From positions 1 to 28,616 of the forward strand of contig CAZLZI010000007.1 of the NCBI GenBank assembly GCA_964563965.1: DNA of 28,616 bases. The letters are read 5' to 3'. The DNA comes from CAZCAQ01 sp964563965 (GTDB lineage Bacteria > Patescibacteriota > WWE3 > UBA101185 > UBA10185). Under the pieces are notes generated by a model. That model searched no databases and was not told where the DNA came from. It was given only the letters and a program-made list of their open reading frames with translations. The translations under genes and the position numbers were made by a program. This document shows positions 23,427-28,616 of the stretch, piece after piece (position 1 is the stretch's first letter; the number at the start of each line of letters is the position of its first letter).

Positions 23427-23455
23427 ATTCTATCAAAACCACTCACTAAGCGCAA
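23427..23455 (-). promoter_or_regulatory. infA proximal promoter
   Basis: On the minus strand: TTGCGC (23450-23455), 17-nt spacer, TGA plus TAGAAT (-10 at 23427-23432). Start would be about 8 nt before the infA ATG, giving a very short leader. The extended -10 is identical to the recA element. Confidence 0.55.
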
Positions 23456-23470
23456 TAACAAAGCCAAAGT

Positions 23471-23499
23471 ATTTTAAATACAAAGGCCTATAACGTCAA
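23471..23499 (-). promoter_or_regulatory. infA distal promoter
   Basis: On the minus strand: TTGACG (23494-23499), 17-nt spacer, TAAAAT (23471-23476), just after the map stop codon. Together with the proximal element it gives the IF-1 to S9 block its own transcription, separate from the spc part. Confidence 0.55.
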
Positions 23500-23508
23500 C
23501 AGGCTCTT

Positions 23509-24249
23509 TTAGTAATCAGCTAAAATTAAAGGGCCTTCTTTTGTTGCTGCTACAGTCTTTTCAAAAAGACCTGCTAAAGAGCCATCTTTTGTAACTATTG
23601 TCCACTCATCAGACAGGACTTTAATAGCAGGATTGCCCTTCTGATAGATTGCCTCAATAGCAAAAACCATCCCTGCTTGTATTTCTGGTCCGTCGGTCGG
23701 TCTACCATAGCCTGGAACATAGGGACTTTCATGGAGTTCTTTGCCAACGCCATGCCCTACTAACTCCCGTGAAACTGTATAGCCTGAACCTTCTATAACG
23801 CCCTGTAAGGCGTTTGAGATCGCCCCTACCCTATTCCCTACCAGAAATGCGCTTATCCCTGCATTTATAGCAGCCTTACCCGTATTTAAAAACTGCTCTT
23901 CCTTAGTCGTCTCAACCTCCATGGTATAGGAAAGATCAGTGTGAAAACCTTTAAGATATGTGCCTATATCTACCTTTACTAGATCGCCACTCTTAATAAC
24001 ATAGTCATTCGGTAAGCCGTGCACCAGTCCTGCATTTACATTTATGCATGTAGTAAATTTGTAACCTTCTACTCGCATAAAAGACGGTTCTCCACCAAGA
24101 GAAGTGATGGCGTTATAGGCAATCTTATCTATGTCTATTGTCTTAACCCCAGGTTTTACGGCTGCTACTGCTTTTTTCAAGGCTTCTGTAGTAATCTTCC
24201 CGCCTTCTTGCATTATTTTGATTTCTTGAGGGGACTTAATGTAAATCAT
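23509..24249 (-). CDS. map: Methionine aminopeptidase, type I
   Basis: Removes the initiator Met from new proteins. 246 residues with all metal ligands and the substrate His: H78 (LVHGLPND), D94 and D105 (VKVDIGT and HTDLSYT), H166 (GHGVGKELHESP), E199 (MVFAIEA) and E230 (GLFEKT). It overlaps adk by 4 nt (ATGA) and closes the secY-ybaB-adk-map block before the infA promoters. Confidence 0.97.
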   Translation of the reverse strand: MIYIKSPQEIKIMQEGGKITTEALKKAVAAVKPGVKTIDIDKIAYNAITSLGGEPSFMRVEGYKFTTCINVNAGLVHGLPNDYVIKSGDLVKVDIGTYLKGFHTDLSYTMEVETTKEEQFLNTGKAAINAGISAFLVGNRVGAISNALQGVIEGSGYTVSRELVGHGVGKELHESPYVPGYGRPTDGPEIQAGMVFAIEAIYQKGNPAIKVLSDEWTIVTKDGSLAGLFEKTVAATKEGPLILADY

Positions 24250-24869
24250 AGGTGGGCTAATAATGCCAAGATGGCATCAGCGGTTTCTTCTGCAGTACCT
24301 TCTGCTGGTACTTCTATTAATTTTCCTTCGTCTTTATATCTATTAACAACAAGCATAGTTTCAGAATAAAAAGTGTTTAATCTAGCGTTAACTGCATCTT
24401 CAGTATCATCCTCGCGCTTAATTAAATCTCCACCACAAACATCACACTTACCTTCAACCTTTGGATGTCTAAAAAACACATTGCACATAAAGTTGTCTTT
24501 CGGACATAGTCTTCTACCGATGATTCTCTTTACGGAAAGATCTCTTGATATCACTAAGTTAATAGCAATATCAATTTTTGGATCAAATAATTCAATATCT
24601 ACTAGCTTTCTTCCCCAACCATCCAATATGAAACCATTGGCACAATCAGCATGTTCAAGGCGCCCTTGTAGAATATCTGCAATAATGTCTTGATTTTCAA
24701 AGCCGCCTGCAAGCATCATGGTTTGCATTACTTCATAATGTGGATCTTCAGGTTTGAGTGCCCTAAGCAAATCGCCTGTGCTAACTAAGGGTATACCTAA
24801 CTTATCCGAAAGTATTTTACCGACTGTTCCTTTACCACTCCCTTGAGCACCATAAAGTATTATTTTCAT
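24246..24869 (-). CDS. adk: Adenylate kinase with unusual AMP-site and lid motifs
   Basis: Interconverts AMP and ATP with 2 ADP. 207 residues: P-loop GAQGSGKGT (7-15), AMP-side VSTGDLLR (29-36), and a zinc-type lid with C122, C129, C142 and C145. Two features differ from the family: the normal DGFPRT..Q stretch reads D83-G-W-G-R87 with Asp where Gln is expected, and the first Cys pair of the lid is spaced by six residues instead of two. It is clearly an Adk/NMP kinase by order and position (secY-adk-map), but its nucleotide preference may be shifted. ATGA overlaps tie it to ybaB and map. Confidence 0.9.
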   Translation of the reverse strand: MKIILYGAQGSGKGTVGKILSDKLGIPLVSTGDLLRALKPEDPHYEVMQTMMLAGGFENQDIIADILQGRLEHADCANGFILDGWGRKLVDIELFDPKIDIAINLVISRDLSVKRIIGRRLCPKDNFMCNVFFRHPKVEGKCDVCGGDLIKREDDTEDAVNARLNTFYSETMLVVNRYKDEGKLIEVPAEGTAEETADAILALLAHL

Positions 24870-25141
24870 TGAGCCATTCCTAACATATTCATTAGTTCAC
24901 TTGCCTGTCCTCTAGATTTCTTTTCTACCTTTTTTTCGACCTCTTTTAAGGTGTCATTAATAAGCTCTTTCAAAAGTTTATCCTCTACCCCATCAAATTC
25001 GATTTTTTCTATCATCTTGTCACCTCTAACTACAACCTTATATCTGCCTTTTTCTCCAGTATGAAAAATCTCTCTGGTTTGTTTCAAAAGGTCACTTTGC
25101 ATTTTTCTAAGTTGATTTGCTGCTTTTATTTTATCGAACAT
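24866..25141 (-). CDS. YbaB/EbfC family nucleoid-associated protein
   Basis: 91-residue DNA-binding protein of the YbaB family: start FDKIKAANQLRKMQSDLLKQ, central VRGDKMIEKIEFDG and a helical C-terminus ELMNMLGMAQ. The ATG at 25141 was chosen over an upstream one (25204) because the upstream region lies inside secY and the family starts here. It is inserted between secY (1-nt gap) and adk (4-nt overlap), a place where most bacteria have nothing; YbaB is usually next to dnaX and recR. Confidence 0.85.
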   Translation of the reverse strand: MFDKIKAANQLRKMQSDLLKQTREIFHTGEKGRYKVVVRGDKMIEKIEFDGVEDKLLKELINDTLKEVEKKVEKKSRGQASELMNMLGMAQ

Positions 25142-25142
25142 A

Positions 25143-26402
25143 TTAGAGGTACTTATCGTAAGATCTCGAAACAGATAATGATTGAACTTGTCTAATAATC
25201 TCAAGTACTACAGATACAACAATCAAAAGTGAGGAACCTCCAATTACAAATGACTCACTAATACCAAACTGTTTTTGTAACAAAGAAGGTAATATTGCAA
25301 CAGATCCAAGGAAAAGTGCACCAAAAAAGGTAAGCTTTACTATAATGCCTCGTAAATAAGTTTCGGTATTTTTTCCAGGTCTAACACCGGAAATAAAACC
25401 ACCACGTTTTTTAACATCATCTGCTATTTTTACAGGATCAAATTGGAAGAAAGTATAAAAATAGGTAAATCCGAAGACAAGCAAAAAGTACATACCTATA
25501 TACAACCAAGACGTCTGTGCAAAATAGGTTGTGAGTACATTACCAATTTGATTGAGGAACGAAACATCAGAAGCATTCAATAGAGGACCTAAAAATGAGG
25601 GGATTGATGCTATCGCAACAGCAAAGATAATCGGGATCATACCTGTTTGGTTTATTTTTATAGGTAAGTAACTTTCAGAAGGTATGCCTGTGCCACTACG
25701 TCTCCCATATTCAATTGGGATATTTCTAGTACCTTCGTTAACTACTGTTACAAGAACTAACAAAGCCAGTCCTACAGCTACTATAGCTACAACAGTTATA
25801 GGATCCATTGTTCCCATAGTCGAATAGAATTGAACAAGTCCTTGTGGCAATGCACTTACAATTCCTGCAAAAATCAACAGTGAAATCCCTTGCCCAATAC
25901 CGTATTCGGTAACAAGATCACCAATCCACATCAATGCCATGGTACCTGCAGTAAGTGTCAGTATTAATACAATCAGGTTAATGGTTGAAAGAGGATCGAT
26001 TACATTTTGATTTCTAAGAATTATGTAAAGACCATATGCATTAAAGAGCGCTAAAGGTAGTGTTAACATTCTGGTATAGTTGTTAAGTATTTCTCTACCT
26101 TGTTCACCTTCTTTAGATAATTCTTCAAGGCTTGGTACTAGTGTTGTAAACAGCTGAATAATAATTGAGGCATTAATATAAGGGCCTAAACCTAAAGCAA
26201 CGATTGAAAAGTTCTGGAAGCCACCGCCACTAAACATATCAAAAATACCAAAGATTTCACTTTGCGAAAAAAAGGCTTTAATTGCTTCTTGTTGAACTCC
26301 CGGGACCGGAATATGAGCCAGTAGTCTAAAAACTAGTATTACAAAAAGTGAGAAGAGTATTCTTCTTCTTATTTCAGGTACTTTGAGGTATTTGGTAAAC
26401 AT
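25143..26402 (-). CDS. secY: Protein translocase channel SecY
   Basis: Main subunit of the SecYEG channel. 419 residues with ten predicted membrane helices, the plug and the N-terminal IRRRILFSLFVILVFRLLAHIPVPG, the GIGQGISLLIFAGIVS stretch and cytoplasmic loops with RRSGTGIPSESYLPIKINQTGMIPIIFA and the VKKRGGFISGVRPGKNT loop. Normal length and position after rplO (4-nt gap). Together with SecD and SecF in this window it covers most of the export channel genes. Confidence 0.98.
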   Translation of the reverse strand: MFTKYLKVPEIRRRILFSLFVILVFRLLAHIPVPGVQQEAIKAFFSQSEIFGIFDMFSGGGFQNFSIVALGLGPYINASIIIQLFTTLVPSLEELSKEGEQGREILNNYTRMLTLPLALFNAYGLYIILRNQNVIDPLSTINLIVLILTLTAGTMALMWIGDLVTEYGIGQGISLLIFAGIVSALPQGLVQFYSTMGTMDPITVVAIVAVGLALLVLVTVVNEGTRNIPIEYGRRSGTGIPSESYLPIKINQTGMIPIIFAVAIASIPSFLGPLLNASDVSFLNQIGNVLTTYFAQTSWLYIGMYFLLVFGFTYFYTFFQFDPVKIADDVKKRGGFISGVRPGKNTETYLRGIIVKLTFFGALFLGSVAILPSLLQKQFGISESFVIGGSSLLIVVSVVLEIIRQVQSLSVSRSYDKYL

Positions 26403-26406
26403 TCTT

Positions 26407-26850
26407 CTAATCTACTATATTCGAACCAGACTTCAAAATAGTTTCTTGCGCATTCTTTGAAAGATCAAAACCTTTTAAGGTTAATTTTTTGTTAAGTTCG
26501 CCTTTATATACTATCTTAACAATTTTTGCTTTGGCATTAACATAGCCTTTTTGAACTAAAACTGAAACACTTACTTCATCACCATCTTGGAATGAGTTTA
26601 ACTTTTCAGTAGTTATTGAAACGTTAGATAATTTTTTTCTGCTTTTAAAACCGCCGATTTTAGGGAGTTTCTTAAAAAGAGGGACTTGTCCGCCTTCAAA
26701 AGCTCGAGGAATGGAGTTGCCGGTTCTTGCTTTTTGCCCTTTATTCCCGTGTGTAGCTGTATGACCGCCATGTCCGCTAGCAATGCCTCTACCCACTCTA
26801 GTTTTTCTTGTTTTGTTTCCACTTATTTTAGGTAAATTAGTTAGTTCCAT
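26407..26850 (-). CDS. rplO: Ribosomal protein uL15
   Basis: 147-residue late-assembly protein of the 50S. N-terminal MELTNLPKISGNKTRKTRVGRG, then GGHTATHGNKGQKARTG, FEGGQVPLFKKLPKIGGFKS. It sits directly after rpsE (2-nt gap). The uL30 gene usually found between the two is absent, which matches the known loss of L30 in the Candidate Phyla Radiation. Confidence 0.97.
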   Translation of the reverse strand: MELTNLPKISGNKTRKTRVGRGIASGHGGHTATHGNKGQKARTGNSIPRAFEGGQVPLFKKLPKIGGFKSRKKLSNVSITTEKLNSFQDGDEVSVSVLVQKGYVNAKAKIVKIVYKGELNKKLTLKGFDLSKNAQETILKSGSNIVD

Positions 26851-26852
26851 TC

Positions 26853-27305
26853 TTATGCCTTTCTTAGTTTCTCAAGTGCTTCAAGCGCACAATATACATT
26901 TGCAGTTTTATTGCTTGCTCCAAGCATCTTAGCAGAAATATCTTTAATGCCAGCTAGATCTACCACATGTCTAATAACACCACCAGCAATAATCCCTGAA
27001 CCAACAGGTGCGGGTTTCATATAAAGTTCGGTGCTCCCAAATTTATTTGAGACTTCATGCGGAATACTCTGTCCCTTAAGTGATACTTCAATTAAATTGT
27101 TTTTTGCAATATTAATACCTTTACGAATAGCTGATTTTACATCTGTAGCTTTCCCAAGCCCGCCACCGACTTTGCCGTTTCTATTGCCTACGACAACAAG
27201 TGCTGTGAAGCCAATCTTGTTTCCACCTTTTGTCTTTTTTGAAACTCTTTTTATTTCAAGGACTCTTTCTTCAAATTCACTTTTAACAACTCCTGCGTAT
27301 TCCAT
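26853..27305 (-). CDS. rpsE: Ribosomal protein uS5
   Basis: 150-residue 30S protein involved in decoding accuracy and mRNA entry. Contains FEERVLEIKRVSKKTKGG, FTALVVVGNRNGKVGGGLGKA and the conserved PVGSGIIAGGVIRHVVDLAGI. It overlaps rplR by one base. Confidence 0.97.
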   Translation of the reverse strand: MEYAGVVKSEFEERVLEIKRVSKKTKGGNKIGFTALVVVGNRNGKVGGGLGKATDVKSAIRKGINIAKNNLIEVSLKGQSIPHEVSNKFGSTELYMKPAPVGSGIIAGGVIRHVVDLAGIKDISAKMLGASNKTANVYCALEALEKLRKA

Positions 27306-27658
27306 TAAAATCTAAGTCCTCCTTCTCTTGCACCGTCTGCCAAACTTTTTACTCTTCCATGATAACGATAACTGCCTCGATCAAAAACTGCTTTTTTAAT
27401 ATTTTTCTCCAAAGCCTTTTTTGCAAGTTCGACACCAAGGTCTCGTGCAGCAAGCACTTTAGTTTTACCCGCATGAGCTTTTATTGCAGATTCATCAATT
27501 GTTACAAGTGTTTTTTTCGACATATCATCAATCAACTGCGCATAGATATATTTATTAGATTTGTAGACAGAAAGCCGGGGACAAAAAGCTGTACCTGTAA
27601 TGTTCTTTCTGACTCTGTTTAATCTTCTATTTTTTGCTGACTTTACAACTGATTTCAT
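27305..27658 (-). CDS. rplR: Ribosomal protein uL18
   Basis: 117-residue 5S rRNA-binding protein. Recognised by RLNRVRKNITGTAFCPRLSVYKSNKYIYAQLIDD, the KVLAARDLGVELAKKAL helix and the C-terminal YRYHGRVKSLADGAREGGLRF. Preceded by rplF with a 1-nt gap. Confidence 0.97.
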   Translation of the reverse strand: MKSVVKSAKNRRLNRVRKNITGTAFCPRLSVYKSNKYIYAQLIDDMSKKTLVTIDESAIKAHAGKTKVLAARDLGVELAKKALEKNIKKAVFDRGSYRYHGRVKSLADGAREGGLRF

Positions 27659-27659
27659 C

Positions 27660-28202
27660 TTATTTCTTAGCTCCTGCTTTACCAGCTTTTCTTCTAATTA
27701 CTTCATCAACATACTTAATACCTTTGCCTTTATATGGTTCTGGACTTCGCACAGCTCTTATTTCCGCTGCACATTGTCCTACGGCTTGTTTATCAGCACC
27801 TTTGATAATAATGTATTTATTGTCTTCAGTTTCAAGTGTAATTCCCATTGGTGCTTTTATCTCAACTGGATGTGAGTATCCAATTGCAATAACAATACCA
27901 TTGCCTTCACTTTTAACTCTATACCCAACACCAACCAACTCCAACTTCCTTTCATACCCGTCAGTTACACCTTTAATCATACTTGCTACTAAAGCTCTAG
28001 ATAAACCCCAGTAGGCATTAGATTCTTTCGATTCTTTTTTAATACTAAAGTTAAGCTTATCTTCTGCAAGTGTCATGCCAATTTCTGGTCGTACTTGATA
28101 AGTAAGTTCACCTTTTGCACCTTTAACATGCACTACTTGCCCTGTTAAGGTAACGGTTACGCCTTGTGGTATTATGATTTCTTTTTTTCCAATTCTAGAC
28201 AT
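27660..28202 (-). CDS. rplF: Ribosomal protein uL6
   Basis: 180-residue 50S protein near the sarcin-ricin loop and translation-factor site. Begins MSRIGKKEIIIPQGVTV; contains GYERKLELVGVGYRVKSEG and ends with the EPYKGKGIKYVDEVIRRKAGK motif typical of L6. Follows rpsH with a 1-nt gap. Confidence 0.98.
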   Translation of the reverse strand: MSRIGKKEIIIPQGVTVTLTGQVVHVKGAKGELTYQVRPEIGMTLAEDKLNFSIKKESKESNAYWGLSRALVASMIKGVTDGYERKLELVGVGYRVKSEGNGIVIAIGYSHPVEIKAPMGITLETEDNKYIIIKGADKQAVGQCAAEIRAVRSPEPYKGKGIKYVDEVIRRKAGKAGAKK

Positions 28203-28203
28203 A

Positions 28204-28596
28204 TTAGTAAACCAAACAAATTACCTCTCCACCAAGTTTTTTCTTTCTAGCATCATTACTAGTCATTACTCCACGTGATGTTGAGAGTACCATGTAACCA
28301 AGTCCGCCTACAACGGGGCGTAAGTCAGCATATCCTTTATATACACGTCGGCCTGGTTTGGAAACTCTTTTGAGCTCTGTTAGTCTTGGAAGACCATTAT
28401 CATATGCAATATCAAGTCTAATACTCTTGCCTACTGTTTCTTTTTCTTTAAATACCTTAACCTCACTTAGGAAGCCCCCAGCTTTAAGTACACTAGCTAT
28501 TTGTTCCTTCTCCATACTAAAAGGTATAACAACACTAGCCTTTCTTGACATAGATGCATTCTTTATTGTACTTAACATATTTGCTATTGGATCCAT
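28204..28596 (-). CDS. rpsH: Ribosomal protein uS8
   Basis: 130-residue 16S rRNA-binding protein; in E. coli it represses the spc operon. Begins MDPIANMLSTIKNA, has the RVYKGYADLRPVVGGLGYMVLSTSRGVMT stretch with the STSRG motif, and ends EVICLVY. Starts 1 nt after the end of the rpsN stop. Confidence 0.98.
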   Translation of the reverse strand: MDPIANMLSTIKNASMSRKASVVIPFSMEKEQIASVLKAGGFLSEVKVFKEKETVGKSIRLDIAYDNGLPRLTELKRVSKPGRRVYKGYADLRPVVGGLGYMVLSTSRGVMTSNDARKKKLGGEVICLVY

Positions 28597-28597
28597 A

Positions 28598-28616
28598 TTA
28601 CCAGCTTGCTTTCTTT
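28598..28616 (-). CDS. rpsN: Ribosomal protein uS14, C-terminal end (partial)
   Basis: The last codons of a minus-strand gene cut by the window edge read KKASW then TAA. KASW is the near-universal C-terminus of S14, and S14 is the expected gene before S8 in the spc operon. Zinc or non-zinc type cannot be told from this fragment. Confidence 0.85.

Noticed and set aside
23480..23508. GCCT/AGGC hairpin after map as a terminator
   Set aside because: Four base pairs only and the following T-run is broken; the segment is better explained by the distal infA promoter.
25142..25204. Longer YbaB start at 25204
   Set aside because: The extra 21 residues overlap secY and precede the conserved family start.
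1..28616. Alternative genetic code (UGA as Gly)
   Set aside because: Several genes end naturally in TGA and RF2 is encoded.
1..28616. CRISPR arrays, tRNA or rRNA genes, IS elements, prophage
   Set aside because: No regularly spaced repeats, cloverleaf-like segments, transposase or phage genes were seen; a tRNAscan-SE and CRISPR finder run would settle the short ones.

Overview
The window looks like the chromosome of a Candidate Phyla Radiation (Patescibacteria) bacterium, most likely a Microgenomates/Katanobacteria-type lineage (inference, lineage rank unsure). The grounds are an AT-rich, very tightly packed genome; a spc/alpha ribosomal operon that runs S5-L15 with no L30 gene between them (uL30 loss is a known CPR trait); an archaeal-type AspRS; a DUF3048 surface protein; and almost no terminators. 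UGA is a normal stop here (recJ, adk, ybaB and the response regulator end in TGA) and a release factor 2 gene is present, so this is not a UGA-recoding Gracilibacteria/SR1 genome.

Layout from high to low coordinates, because nearly all genes are on the minus strand. 28616-19250 is a fused spc-alpha-S9/L13 operon: S14 (partial), S8, L6, L18, S5, L15, SecY, a YbaB protein, Adk, Map, then two promoter-like elements, IF-1, L36, S13, S11, S4, a hairpin, RpoA, L17, L13 and S9 with a long Lys-rich N-terminal extension. A small XRE regulator (+) diverges from radC across a direct repeat. RadC is followed by a TasA/camelysin-like exported protein with a perfect Shine-Dalgarno, then prfB. A 56-codon membrane micro-ORF (+) and a divergent intergenic region separate prfB from a yerB(DUF3048)-wHTH/NTase-secD-secF-recJ run. 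A T-box leader then controls aspS and perhaps a D-Ala-D-Ala carboxypeptidase. An exported protein of unknown function (+) and gltX are driven by back-to-back overlapping promoters. A soluble histidine kinase plus single-domain receiver, recA-recX and rny finish the window.

The most interesting material is regulatory. (1) The aspS leader is a T-box with a canonical UGGCACC bulge and antiterminator/terminator switch, but its Stem I is reduced to one 8-bp hairpin with the GAC (Asp) specifier in the terminal loop, together with its own promoter inside recJ. (2) Promoters share an extended -10 (TGnTAGAAT/TGnTATAAT), and at recA, gltX, the histidine kinase, yerB, prfB, the exported protein and perhaps dac it lies 6-7 nt before the start codon, which predicts leaderless mRNAs, whereas several internal operon genes have Shine-Dalgarno sequences. 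(3) The gltX/exported-protein promoters overlap within a 24-bp palindrome. No CRISPR array, tRNA, rRNA, IS element or prophage was seen.
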